64,000 bases of DNA from Catonia carolina (GCA_035578175.1 JAQMRL010000002.1:95148748-95212747); one strand, 5' to 3'. Counted from the stretch's first letter, positions 1-10,409 are shown. A program made the numbers and translations. Notes: generated from the letters alone by a model not told the origin.

Positions 1-1469
1 AAATGTGTCGTGCGCAATATACTATTGAAGATTGTAGTAAGGAGAACGAGCGCTTTCCGCGGTAAGTGTTTAAGTATGTCAGCTGTTATTAAATCATATC
101 CCGGAGACTTCTTACGTGGCAATCTCGAAATTTCAGATTTTACTTCGGAGGGGTGAAAGTATTTTGGCGGGAGGGATAATTGAAGCGGTTCATCTAGTGA
201 CTGAGTAACGCGTTGGTGATGTACAGATTGAATGTCATTATGGGGAGTGAATGTTTCAGAAAGATGTCTACCAAAGCATTCAGCTTTGTCGTCATCAGTT
301 ATTAGCCAGGGTCCGTCACCCACCCTAAGGGGCATCGATGTCGTGTGATGCCGTAGTAGGCGTTTTGTGCTGCGCCAGAGACTACCATCCTTCTCGTTCA
401 GAGTTCCAGTATAATTTTCGTATAAGCGGGTGTTGTGTGTTTGAATTTGCTGTTTCAGCTCGTTTGTCAGCCGGTTTAAGCAACGTTTATCAGATGGCAG
501 GCGAGTTCTCTGCCAAGTGTTACGGGCGCGGCGTTTTTCACGAATAAGTTCTCTGATATGAGTGGGATAGTGTGGGGCGTCTGGGACATTTGGACGGTAT
601 GGCAGTGATGCCTTCCATGCACACTGTTGAACAGAGGTAGTAAAAAAATCAACAGCATCATCTACCTCCGTGTCCGTTTTAATTGATAATGGGATATCTA
701 AAGCGTGTTTTAAATTGAACTGGAAGAGATCCCAATCCATAGGCCCGGGAGTAAGACTCGGTCTGCGTTCTGTAGAGACTGGTTGGTCTGAAACCGTTAA
801 AAGTATGGGGGAATGATCTGATGAGAGGTAATTTACTGTGGTTATTTCAATAGGAAGGTGTGATAGATTCTTACAAACAAAAAAGTCAAGGAGGTCTGGT
901 AATTTGGTACGCGCGGAGGGCCAGTATGTTGGACTATCTGGAGAAATATAATGTAGAAGATTTTCTGTTATAGCTTTTAGTAAATTTCTGCCCCTGGGAG
1001 AACATACACGGGATCCCCACTGTATGTGCTTACCGTTCCAGTCTCCTCCAAGAAGAAACCGATTACCTAGACTATTAAAGAAATCTCTAAACATTTGGGA
1101 ATTTACGATGTGTCTAGGAGGACAATACACTGATCCTATGGTAAAACGTATGCTCTTGCATTGCAAATTTATCAGGGTCGCTTGGACATGAGGAGTGAAA
1201 AAAGGTGTTAAAACATTGTGTGTGATTGAGGATTTGACTAGTATGGCCGTACCCCCATGGCTTGTACCATCCGGATGATCGGTCCGATAGATCCTATAGT
1301 CGCGAATATAAAATCGAGACCTAGCTGTAAGATGTGTCTCTGAGATTAGGGCTACGTCAATACGGTGAGAATGTAAATATATGTCTAACTCAGTTTTGCG
1401 TTTCGTCAGACCGTTTGCATTCCAAAGGAGAACTGTCAGTGAATTTGCAGTGAGTAAATTAATGGCCAT
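1..1469 (-). CDS. Jockey-type retrotransposon ORF2 (endonuclease-reverse transcriptase), 3' part outside the window
   Basis: Translating the minus strand from the ATG at 1469 gives about 489 codons with no stop down to base 1, so the ORF runs off the left edge. The N-terminal ~220 residues are an apurinic-like endonuclease: a LLWNANG start, SETHL, a GGTAILV block, GGDWNGKH, then LPDLLDFFV and SSDHSP, which carry the expected catalytic acidic, Asn and His residues. A basic linker (REKRRARNTWQRTRLPSDKR) follows, and the protein enters the RT domain at RKKSPGYDLITADIL. In this family the protein nicks the target and primes reverse transcription there. The start is supported by the 11-nt overlap ATGGCCATTAA with the end of the ORF1 frame, the same arrangement as in the complete element at 46132-50585. 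The catalytic YADD box would lie left of the window. Confidence 0.9.
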   Translation of the reverse strand, partial: MAINLLTANSLTVLLWNANGLTKRKTELDIYLHSHRIDVALISETHLTARSRFYIRDYRIYRTDHPDGTSHGGTAILVKSSITHNVLTPFFTPHVQATLINLQCKSIRFTIGSVYCPPRHIVNSQMFRDFFNSLGNRFLLGGDWNGKHIQWGSRVCSPRGRNLLKAITENLLHYISPDSPTYWPSARTKLPDLLDFFVCKNLSHLPIEITTVNYLSSDHSPILLTVSDQPVSTERRPSLTPGPMDWDLFQFNLKHALDIPLSIKTDTEVDDAVDFFTTSVQQCAWKASLPYRPNVPDAPHYPTHIRELIREKRRARNTWQRTRLPSDKRCLNRLTNELKQQIQTHNTRLYENYTGTLNEKDGSLWRSTKRLLRHHTTSMPLRVGDGPWLITDDDKAECFGRHLSETFTPHNDIQSVHHQRVTQSLDEPLQLSLPPKYFHPSEVKSEISRLPRKKSPGYDLITADILKHLPRKALVLLTTIFNSILRTTH

Positions 1470-1596
1470 AACTGTTACTTAAAGACTGTGTAATGTGGGA
1501 TATGTGTGTAGCGAGCGAGAAAAGAGGCTGAAGGAGTTGATTTAGTTGAACCAATAAATTTAAAATCTGATCAACATTAGGTATCTGGGGAGAAGA
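1459..1596 (-). pseudogene. Detached C-terminal tail of the Jockey ORF1 at 1597-2799
   Basis: Downstream of the TAA at 1597 and in the same frame, 45 sense codons lead to TAA at 1459-1461. The segment is rich in Leu, Gln and Ile (for example VQLNQLLQPLFS), like the amphipathic end of ORF1 in the 46132-50585 element (ALFTPLITLMSQLIQSL). Its last codons overlap the ORF2 start in the string ATGGCCATTAA. The shared layout argues that the stop at 1597 is a nonsense mutation, although stop-codon readthrough cannot be excluded from sequence alone. Confidence 0.75.
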
Positions 1597-2799
1597 TTAA
1601 GGCCCTACCTGTGAATTATGAGGGTGAAGATGACGATGATTGTGTGTCCATGCATGATGTCTGTTTCTCTCCTGTGAGGTGGGTGGTTGTGGTGTTGAAC
1701 TCACTGAAACCGGCGATTCAGACGGTGGTAACCGATGAGTTGAGTGTTGGCGTGATGATGGAGTTAGGGTAGGTGTTTTTGTTGGTTGTTGCGGCAGAGG
1801 TGGAAAATCTTCCGGTTTCGGTGTGGCTGGTTGGTTGGAAGTATGTTTCGGTTGTGGTTGTGTAAAACGGTTTCGACTAGCTCGCAGGTGTTTATGAACT
1901 TCGCAGCCTCTGTAATTTGCTGGGTGATCTTTTCCACAGTTTGCGCAGGTGGCCGGTGACTGTCTCGTTTTACAACAACTGCCAGATTCGTGGCCGCCAC
2001 CACACCTAACACAGCGATGAGGGTGACGGCAGTAAGATTTTGTGTGTCCAAAATTTTGACAGCGCGTACACTGTACAATTTCCCTCCGTTTATGTGGTTC
2101 CTCAACTGTAATCCTGGTATATAATAAAGTTTTTATGTCGTATATTTTGCCATTGTACGTCTCCGGTTCTATATCGACGAAAAACATCGGCAAAGGTGTA
2201 CGATCTCGGTTCGAAATTGCAAACACCGCATTTCGAACTACGTAACCCTTATCTTTGAGAGCCTCCGCTATTAGCTCTTTTGGCGTGGTATGATGTAGTC
2301 CTTTAATGACAATACGTTGTGCTCGTTGTTCCTGTAGTTGGTATGTGTGAAACCGGGCGTTTTGGTCTTCCAAGTGATGGATGAATTGTCTGTACGTCGA
2401 CAGTGAGGTTGGGTAGATGGTAACACCTTTGATACTTGATCGGAGTGAGAATGATTGCGGACCGCCTACTTCTTCCAACGATTTTACTAGTTGGGCGTAG
2501 TCTTGAACGTCCGTTAGGAAGATTGGTGGCGGTTTCTTGTCGCGTTCAATGGATGGGTTTGCAGGTGTGTCAGGATCAGTAAGGACAGAAAATCGATTTT
2601 CTGTCGTCACGGATGGCTCTTCCAATGAAACCGAATCTGGCCGAGGTAGCTTCCTAGGGTCACTCCTAGAAACACCAGGGGCTGGCCGTTTCCTAGCAGG
2701 AACCGAATCCCATTCTTGTAATGGGGTATGATGGCTGCCATTAGTGCAGTCTTGGTTAGGTTCAGAGTCCATAGTAAATATACTAAATACAGAGTCCAA
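1597..2799 (-). CDS. Jockey-type retrotransposon ORF1 (gag-like nucleic-acid-binding protein), cut short by an in-frame stop
   Basis: This is a 400-codon open frame encoding the RNA-binding structural protein of a Jockey-like LINE. The N-terminal ~115 residues are Pro/Ser-rich and probably disordered. Residues ~115-240 match the domain found upstream of zinc knuckles in these gags (HTYQLQEQRA, IVIKGLHH, FFVDIEPE, YTRITVEEPHKRR). Three knuckles follow: C-x2-C-x4-H-x4-C at 244-257, C-x2-C-x3-H-x4-C at 263-275 and C-x2-C-x3-H-x6-C at 285-299. A Pro/Thr/Ser/His-rich tail ends the frame. The TAA at 1597-1599 looks like a mutation: the same frame continues for 45 sense codons to a TAA at 1459-1461 that overlaps the ORF2 start. 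With that tail the protein would be 446 residues, close to the 452 of the complete element further right. Confidence 0.9.
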   Translation of the reverse strand: MDSVFSIFTMDSEPNQDCTNGSHHTPLQEWDSVPARKRPAPGVSRSDPRKLPRPDSVSLEEPSVTTENRFSVLTDPDTPANPSIERDKKPPPIFLTDVQDYAQLVKSLEEVGGPQSFSLRSSIKGVTIYPTSLSTYRQFIHHLEDQNARFHTYQLQEQRAQRIVIKGLHHTTPKELIAEALKDKGYVVRNAVFAISNRDRTPLPMFFVDIEPETYNGKIYDIKTLLYTRITVEEPHKRREIVQCTRCQNFGHTKSYCRHPHRCVRCGGGHESGSCCKTRQSPATCANCGKDHPANYRGCEVHKHLRASRNRFTQPQPKHTSNQPATPKPEDFPPLPQQPTKTPTLTPSSRQHSTHRLPPSESPVSVSSTPQPPTSQERNRHHAWTHNHRHLHPHNSQVGP

Positions 2800-2989
2800 A
2801 TATATTTACCTAAGAAATAAATAAACAACCCGCACAAGCAAAGTTCTAAATTAAATAATTAGCACACATGAAAAAGCTCTTACATTATAAAAATTATAAA
2901 ATAACACGAGCACAATGCTAAACACGGTTTGTTTACGTTTTGATCCAGCTGATTCCATAAAAATCCGTAATAAGTAAACATACACGATC

Positions 2990-3465
2990 TATAATGAACA
3001 GCCAAAACAAAACTAATTAAATATAACACTTACCTCAGAGTGATAATAATACTCTGAGGTAATACTCTGAGGTGAGTGTTACATACATTCGGGAGCTTTC
3101 GTCTCTCTCGAAGACATCCTTACGAACTATTTCACAAAACATAAAACACATAACATTTAAAACAAATATGGTCGAAGACCACGTCAATTATTTAACTATT
3201 GCAACAACCATGCCGCGCTCGATTATTCGGACCGAATAATCGTTTATTAATTATTTGGGCCGAATAATCGCGCGCTGTATGGTTGTTGCAATAGTTGAAT
3301 AATTGACGTGGTCTTCGACCATATTTGTTTTAATGTTATATGTGTTTTATGTTTAGTGTAATAGTTCCTGAGAATGTCTCCGGGAGAGACAAAAAATCTA
3401 GAATGTAAGTAATACTCTGTGGTGAGTGTTATATTTAATTAGTTTTGTTTCGGCTGTTCATTATA
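2990..3465. repeat. 476-bp imperfect palindrome next to the Jockey 5' end
   Basis: The left arm (2990-3230) reads as the reverse complement of the right arm (3260-3465) with scattered mismatches and small gaps. Matching blocks include TATAATGAACAGCC against its complement at 3452-3465, the AATTAAATATAACACT block, and GGTCGAAGACCACGTCAATT near the middle. At the centre CGATTATTCGG / A / CCGAATAATCG (3220-3242) is itself a perfect 11-bp inverted repeat. The left arm also holds a small internal inverted repeat around ACTCTGAGGT. The structure could be a fold-back element, or the 5' leaders of two Jockey copies lying head to head. Confidence 0.8.
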
Positions 3466-3539
3466 TATCATATACGTAGTGTATACAAACAAAGGAAAAA
3501 TAATGTTTAATAAAATAATAATAAGTATAATATATAAAT

Positions 3540-3736
3540 ACGAGGGTCAATCGGAAAGTAAAGAACGTTTTTCTTTATTTCGAAATTTTTTTATTATAGC
3601 GAAACAAAATGTTTTTTACAATATACCTCATACTTAAACTATTTTTTTATGCAATCGCCGTACAAATTTAATTACTTGTCGTACCGTTTCACCAATTGTG
3701 CTGTCCCCTCTGCATACTCAGTTGCCGCCAAGTTAC
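3540..3736 (-). pseudogene. mariner-type transposase C-terminus and terminal repeat (relic)
   Basis: Read on the minus strand from 3736, the sequence gives QLVKRYDK, then a stop where the family usually has Cys, then LNLYGDCIKK and a stop. This matches the usual mariner ending LVxRYDKCLN..GDYVEK. About 95 bp further on comes the end GAGGGTCAATCGGAAAGTAA at 3542-3561, preceded by TA at 3539-3540, as expected for a mariner terminal repeat in a TA target. The rest of the transposase was not found to the right, so this is a dead, truncated copy. Confidence 0.65.
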
Positions 3737-4019
3737 AAGCATATACATTATAGTATGATAAGTATGTAATTTATATTATGAAATGTATGTTTAGTACATT
3801 TAGTATATGTAGTCTATATGTTTGTATATCTTCTCAAATCAAAAAAACGTATTCTTATGGCCAAAAAATATCGCCTCTTCTAGGTTATTAGAATTAGGAC
3901 ATAGTTTTACTCAGCTATGTTAATTCGTAATAAACTCTAATATTTTAAAACAAGATTGTAGATTATACATTATCGACATTACAGTTTTACCTTGACTTTT
4001 TTTAGTGAAATTCCTAACT

Positions 4020-4605
4020 TTTAGCTAAACAACCAGTGAATATGATGGTGGGTGAAAGAATGAATGACATGACATTAGGCACGTTCATGGAGAGAACCAT
4101 CCTGACAGATCTTCAACATATATATGTTTGTCTTTTATTAATAAGTGATATGTAGTTCCTGGAACAACAGATTCCTGTTTCACTTCCTGCTTAATTGCCT
4201 TTGAATGTCGTTTGATAAATGATAGAAAAAAACTTTGCGTATAAGTTTGTTTGGATGAGGAAAAAAATCTGTTGTAGAACGTTAGTTGAATAAAACGGTC
4301 TGTTACGGGTCACTATGTAAAGTAGTAGAAACGTAAGAGACTGTGTTTATTGACATTCGGAACGTCTTTGATTGAAACCTCTGAATCCGAGCTAGCACAT
4401 CCATCAATATCCGGCGTATCCAAAATGGTTAGTTTTTGATTTATTTGAAAAACCGAACGTGGAGTCATCAATCCGTGCAATAGCTTAAGTCTATTGCCTA
4501 AGATGAGTCTTTTCATTGAAACAAAGGAGTTCCAAGTAAATCGCCTATCAAAGTACAAAGAAAAATACCACACAGATTACGCTGTCGGTATAGTTAATTC
4601 GAAGA
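4020..4605 (-). pseudogene. Jockey-type RT 3' fragment with 3' UTR (relic)
   Basis: An open stretch at 4313-4573 encodes YFDRRFTWNSF followed by LGNRLKLLHGLM, which lines up with ITMDRRLTWQTH and the following helix of the complete Jockey ORF2, just before its IWTYG segment. It then decays. The sequence at 4025-4115 (containing CCAGTGAATATGATGGTGGG) recurs in the opposite orientation at 51905-51995, consistent with a shared Jockey 3' UTR. It is an old 5'-truncated copy, not a gene. Confidence 0.6.
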
Positions 4606-5539
4606 GAAACACTTATAAAACAATCTCCTTGTTATAGTGTGGTGGTTGTGTGATTTGTTTTAGTCAAATTTATTTCTATACGCCATTTTATGAAGATGGG
4701 AAAAAATAATATGTTGTAAATTCGCAGAAGTTTGCGTTGATTTTACACTAAAGGAATTTTAAATTTAAGTGAAGAGAATGATTTAAAAAAAAAATTAAGA
4801 AATCTAATAAGTAATTTCTAATGGAGACTAGAAAATTGTAATATCAATTAATTTTTACTTTTAATTAATATAATAAAAAGTTTATTTTCGTTAAAAATTA
4901 AACTGTAAACCAACTTTGTAACTTTAAAACTTTTTGTACCATTTTCCATTCTGATGTTATTTTGTAAAACAATGCTATTTCTCCGTTTATTAAAAGATTT
5001 AGGGATAAAAAAGTATTAGACGTAAATCGCAGAACTTTAGTTGTAAAAATTTATGTTTTTTCTCTACTTTAAAATATATTTAGTAATCCTATATCCTGAA
5101 CTAATTCAAGTTTTCGAATTGAATAATTTTGAGCTACCTTTGGGTTATAAAAGCCAAATGTAGGTCAATTTCAAGTTAGGGCATACGTTTGACGAAGTAA
5201 TTAGCTAGATTCAAATTAAACTAGTCCACAAACTGCTCGAACCAATGATTAATTCGCACTGAAAGTTCTCAACTTTGAAATTTAATTCCATGGTGGCATG
5301 CAACGGTATTCGTCATTCAACCAAGTGACACTATAGGAATAGAATAATGGAATATTAGTGGTTATAGTTATTGCTAATTATTTCTGTAACATATAACATT
5401 CCGATAATATTTATTTAATATAGAGAACCTTAACTATTTTATGCTTTACTACAGTAATATTTTTGGTTATAATAATATAAATACTTTTTTGTTAAGTAAA
5501 AGAGTTATAGACAAAATTTAAAGGTTTCAGTCTAAACCA
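4606..5539. other. AT-rich spacer, no feature seen
   Basis: This stretch is AT-rich with A and T runs. No open frame of protein-like composition, tRNA-like box or recognisable repeat was found. Confidence 0.4.
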
Positions 5540-5915
5540 TTACGGCAAATTGTAAGCACTCCGTTTTATGTAGCTGACTAACACTGTTCTATATAATGAT
5601 CTACAAATACCGTTAGTGATTCAGACTTTTCAAAAAGAAACTTTCACAAATTTCTAACCGCCTTGTACATAACTACAACACCTACCCAGTAACCCACTTC
5701 GACGTTTGCGACGTTCCTGGAGCAGGGTCCTACCAAACAGAATATAGGTTTGATTTTGTAAAAATAATTTAAACAATCTATCTGATCACAATGTATCACT
5801 TATCTTAGTGATGATTAATCATCACTTTAATTTAACAATCAAATTTTTAAGTCCCTTAGGAGTTCTTCTATTGAGTGGTATTCTCCTCCAAACCATAAGG
5901 TCATTGTTACTATTT
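5540..5915 (+). pseudogene. Jockey-type RT C-terminal fragment (relic)
   Basis: In shifting frames the sequence reads SNRLVHNYNTYPV, then NPLRRLRRSWSRVLP, matching KLQNHQNPYIKNL and NPRRRLRRSWNRDLLL at the end of the complete Jockey ORF2. A 3' UTR piece follows, with TGGTATTCTCCTCCAAACC at 5877-5895, which resembles pieces near 14920 and 24195. Several stops and frameshifts mark it as an old dead copy. Confidence 0.65.
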
Positions 5916-7788
5916 TGTTTCTCCATCCTATCACTAGTTGTAAGTCTTATACAGTTGTGAATACAATAAATTAAAGGGAAGAAACGTTTTAAATATGGGA
6001 AAATACTAAATTTTCGTTAGGTACTGTTAACATTTTATCACTATAATGAGTGAATGATCGAGTTCATAGGATAAATGGTGTCTTGGAATGGGATTTTTCT
6101 TTCAATTTGATACCAGTTCCGTGTAAATTAGCCAAAGTACACCCAAATTATGATTTATGAAACTAGTGACTATTTTCGAAACTCTATATTGGTTTTAGGA
6201 GATGATGGCGAAATTTCTAATCAATTTTATTAAGTATGTAGTTCAAAAATTACAGAATTTTCGGCACAATACATTCTTCTTTAATGTCCAATACAACATA
6301 ATTTTTTGACTCCTCCTTTAACTGGTTAATAATTTTGTTACATTACGTAGTTTTGTAAAACAGAAAAATTTACAGTCTATTTTTTAAAGTAGAATATTGA
6401 GTAGATGATATTGAGTTTCCTTTGTTTTATATCATGATTGAAGAAAATCCCTGATTCACGAGAGTTGAAATAAAAAATATCGAAGATGGATTTTTTTGTA
6501 CGTATAAATCATGTACAGTAATTGGTAGTGAAAATAATTGGTAATACAAAATGAATAAATAGTTATGATTTAAAAATGTACTGTAGTATGAGACGATTTT
6601 GTGTGTGCGTGTATATATGTAAAAGGACAGAGTGGAAAGCTTCCCCTAATTAGCTGCGCGTCGTTTCAATGACATCATTAAGCTGTACTTGAGGCACTCG
6701 CAACAACAACCTCCCTCTTAACATCAGAGGGTACGGTTGGTTAGAATCCTGTGGTGAAATGCTGGATCCCTTCTATATTTACAATAATGTTCTATCTACC
6801 TCGCTTCCCGTTCTACTTTCTACGTTATCTGAATTCTACTTTTGTACTCGTTCTATTTCTATAAATCCCTTATGGCCATTCGTGCTAGCTGACCTGTATA
6901 TGATTTTTCAATCTGTGCACTACGTCAAACTCAAATTATTTACAAACAATTCTGTGATGGTCTTCATTATATATGATGTTTAAATTAGATAAAAGAAACA
7001 CCACGTAGAATTAGAGCTCAAAAGTAATAGGTAATCAAACCAATAATTAATTATAATTAAATATTTGTTTGTATTTATTTCAGTTAAACTCCTTGAATAT
7101 ATTTGTTCTGGCAGATCCCAAATTTTGAATAGAGGAGACAAAATTCCTTAAAGAAAATTTGTAAACAAAACTGAATAAACCGTGAAATAAAATAGTTAAA
7201 TAATATAGGCTACTTCTGTAGATTATTGTAGGCGGAGAAATCCGCCTATACACAAACCATCCTCCGTCTCTATGTATCTGGTTAGATTGTGCTGAATTTT
7301 GTAACTCAAATTATGTTCACTATGTTCACGTATTCGACACTACCACTTAACTTGTACAACTACCTCCTCAAACCAATTTAGACATATAAAAGTCAAATTT
7401 ATGATTCAGCAAAAGCAACTGATATTACTAGTTTGCAGTCTTTTCACTCTTGGTAACAGTGACTCATAACGGACTTAAAAAATACTTCGCAAAAATCTAA
7501 CAAATTCTAGATACGTACTTGCTATTCAATCTATCAAAACTTCTCCGAAAGAATATTGTCAAACAAATAGTGCCTTCAGTACCCATGATAGGCAATATGG
7601 AGAACACATTGTATTGCGGAATGCATAAGTTATTATTGGGGCTAAAAAACAGTATCTGCGTTTGTTAGTAATTATGTTTCAAGAATTAGAAAGTAGAAAA
7701 GTGTTATTAAAACAAAACGACTCTCATAAAAATTAAAAGTTTTGTATTATAAAAAAATCGAGTTAATAATTAAAAAATAAATACTAAA
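5916..7788. other. Mostly AT-rich; unexplained GC-richer block at 6640-6960
   Basis: Most of this is plain AT-rich sequence. The block at 6640-6960 is richer in GC and contains an open frame from 6759 (about 74 codons, hydrophobic, beginning MLDPFYIYNNVLS). It resembles no family I recognise and has no convincing splice signals. It could be a mobile-element fragment or an unrecognised exon. Confidence 0.3.
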
Positions 7789-8125
7789 TTTTTTTAATTC
7801 CTAATGTGTGTACGTTGCAATCTGTTCAATTCAGAACATTAAGCAACCGCGTGACCCAATGAGATGAGGGTTATGTGTATGATGTGTAAATTAGGTGTAG
7901 TCTTTTACAGACCCAGGCCGACCATTCCTTAGAGAATATGGTTACTTGAACCTCAACCATCAAAGTACACGAGTAACCGTACAATGTGTACGAGTGCACC
8001 GTACACTGAGTGTACACAGTGCACACGTGTGAACCGTACACTGTGTGTGAGTACACTGTCTAATATTCAAATCCATATAAAAGTACCTACCTCTACTAGG
8101 ATTTTAACCAGGAACCTTCGTCTTA
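7789..8125 (-). mobile_element. tRNA-derived SINE (family A), copy 1, with an internal expansion
   Basis: The poly(A) side is the T run at 7789-7795, followed by the family-A 3' body (complement of CAGATTGCAACGTACACACA, then TGACCCAATGAGATGAGG). The tRNA-like head is decayed around 8095-8115 (AGGATTTTAACCAGGAACC in place of the B box). Compared with the copy at 39974-40301, it carries about 75 extra bases at 7979-8052 made of roughly three units starting ACCGTACACTG. Confidence 0.8.
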
Positions 8126-9984
8126 GTAAAATTCTAAATAATAATAAAAAAACAATTGTTTAAACGGGTTTTCACGTTTTGTTAATAAGGAAGTAATTTT
8201 GTTTAAAATGTATCTTTATGTTAAAGTTCAGATGCTATTTAATAGTTCATTGACTACATTTCTTCATTACACAATGAATAGATATGGGTTTTAATGCCTG
8301 GATTATTTCACTAAATTTGTGTATTATCACGTGTATCAAATAGAATCGTGTATTATACATGTGTAACAGATAGAATCGCATACACTGTATCAATAAAGTG
8401 ATTTGTACCGTACGCAAAAAAAGTATGAAATCATAACTGCAACTAAAACAAAACATAAAATATCATGAAGTATCCCTTTGAAATATATAGATCATAACAA
8501 AAACGATGTAAGTAGAATCCACTGTTTTAAAAGAAATGGGTGAACAAGGAGACATTCAACTCAAGATGGAATAGAATTTTGCTGTTTGCTCCCTCCAATA
8601 AAATAGCGTACCGTGGGAACAAACATATGTGATATGTTTACAACATCGCCGGCTTGCCTGCTGGCTTTATAAGTTCGGGAAAGTGGCCGGCTGGGATTTT
8701 ATAAAAAATTCGACTAGTTTTATTCTGTAAAATTTACATTTATTTTATAAAAATTCAAGAGCATATTCAAAATTACATATGGTTAAAATTTTTGCCATTT
8801 ACAACGCGGACAGTAAATAAAATTTATTATTTTTGTAAAATTGGTTTTACTCATTTTATAGTCTACGTACATCCTACGAAAACTTAACTAATTTTATCAT
8901 ATATTTGTATTTTTTTAGTTTTTATAATTATAAATACGTACAAAAAACTACTGACGAAAACTAACTGACAAAAATTCTAAATTTGTTGAAAAATTTCTAA
9001 AAAAATTTAAAATAGTGTTCTTAAACCAGATGGCTGAAGTCTGTGGTAAGTTGTGTATCTATCAAATCGTGAGCAAAGTTTATAAAATATTGATGAATTA
9101 CGATATAAGTTAGAATTTAAATATTAAATCAGAAGTAAAATAAATGTACTTAAAATGATGTTCAATGATGTCTAATACAAAACTAAAATTCCATAAATTG
9201 AATTTTGAACAAAGCAACAAAATTAGCTTGACAATTTCTAAGAATTTGGTATTCTTACAAGCAAAGATTGAGCTTTGCTATTCTTTTAATTTTTAACATC
9301 TAGTTATTTGATTTGTAGCCAGTATAAAATCGTAATCGTTTTAGACTGGCTTCCAATAAAGTGCAAATTGTTGTGATGGTTCAACTTTATGAAAGTACAT
9401 AATACTTAATGAAGAAGAAGGCCATACTATGGAAATTTGTCAATTTAAAATTTTTATTCCTATTATAGAAGTCTTTCTAGATAGCAAGAACTTTAGATAG
9501 TAATTATACAAATGTTATTTCCCTAAATATTTAGATTTTAACTTATTTATAAATTACTAATATTAAATTTTAGAGTGGCAAACATTTTAAAGCAATTTTA
9601 TAGAGCAGACCCCTGTATGCAAATAACGTAAATTATAATCGCCGAAATCGGAATCACATAAAATGTAACTGTCAATTTATCTCTATTTATAATTTGTGAA
9701 CTAGGTTGGCAATTAACCCATATATCTTTGATTTTCTAATGTTATAAGATAGGTCAATATGGTATATTTACTTTAAACATCAGGTCTTCCAGAACAAAAA
9801 TATCTCTTGTGTACGCACATATATAAAGGAATAATAACTGATTTTATTTTTCATTTTTTTTATTTCATATTTTTACATAAGTGTGCCAAAAAACATAAAG
9901 ATCGTCTTCATGTTCACGTCAACACTGAAGCAATTCAACTGTTGGACAATAATGTAATAGTTAGGCGTCTGAACTGGACTAAGC
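8126..9984. other. AT-rich spacer, no gene recognised
   Basis: There are long A/T runs and no convincing coding or RNA feature. A short GC-richer patch at 8640-8695 contains CGCCGGCTTGCC and TTTATAAG, but nothing downstream supports a promoter there. Confidence 0.35.
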
Positions 9985-10269
9985 CTGTAGATCTAGTGAT
10001 TTAAAAAGACTATTAAAATTACTGTTAAACTATAAGTTAACTTAATTACATTTAATTCATGCAAATAATATAAGTTATAAAACTATGGTTAGCTATAAAT
10101 ATTATTATTAAGTTACTTTTAAGGGATATATATATATATATATATCCCTTAAATTAATTAAATGTAATTTAATTATTAAATTATTAAATGTAATTAATTA
10201 TTAAATGTAATTAAGTTAACTTATAGTTTAACAGTAATTTTAATAGTCTTTTTAAATCACTAGATCTAC

Positions 10270-10271
<2 letters not shown>
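9985..10271. repeat. Perfect 72-bp inverted repeat around a TA-rich hairpin
   Basis: The left arm 9985-10056 (starting CTGTAGATCTAGTGATTT) is the exact reverse complement of the right arm 10200-10271, with no mismatch seen over 72 bases. The 143-base spacer contains a second perfect palindrome at 10121-10150, AAGGG, twenty alternating A/T bases, then CCCTT. The structure could extrude as a cruciform. It ends directly at an (AT)n tract. Confidence 0.95.

Positions 10272-10325
<54 letters not shown>
10272..10325. repeat. (AT)n microsatellite, about 27 units
   Basis: An uninterrupted AT dinucleotide tract directly abuts the right arm of the inverted repeat at 9985-10271. Confidence 0.97.
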
Positions 10326-10326
<1 letters not shown>

Positions 10327-10328
<2 letters not shown>

Positions 10329-10409
10329 AAAAGATTTAAATTATCCCCACGAGGGATTAGCCAAATTTGTAAAAGATTATATTATCCCCAAGAGGGATTA
10401 GCCAAATTT
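10327..10409. repeat. Tandem duplication of a ~41-bp unit
   Basis: GTAAAAGATT..., then ATCCCC, GAGGGATTAGCCAAATTT occurs twice in direct succession (10327-10368 and 10369-10409) with a few differences. The second copy leads into dispersed repeat R4. Confidence 0.9.

Larger units (their letters stand above)
1..2989 (-). mobile_element. Jockey-type non-LTR retrotransposon, 5' part (5' UTR, ORF1, ORF2 start)
   Basis: The order on the minus strand is a leader (about 2800-2989), ORF1, then ORF2 running out of the window. Both ORFs are closely similar in motif order to the element at 46132-50585 but differ at many residues, so this is a separate subfamily. Only one disabling change (the stop at 1597) is seen in 2.8 kb, which suggests a fairly young copy. 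The 3' end and target-site duplication lie outside the window. The exact 5' boundary is unclear because an imperfect palindrome starts at 2990. Confidence 0.8.

Noticed and set aside
9807..10004. Open frame with a protein-like end (AIQLLDNNVIVRRLNWTKPV) as an upstream exon of the LRR gene
   Set aside because: No donor in it leaves the phase needed to join exon A at 11840, and its end lies in the arm of the perfect inverted repeat. No known domain.
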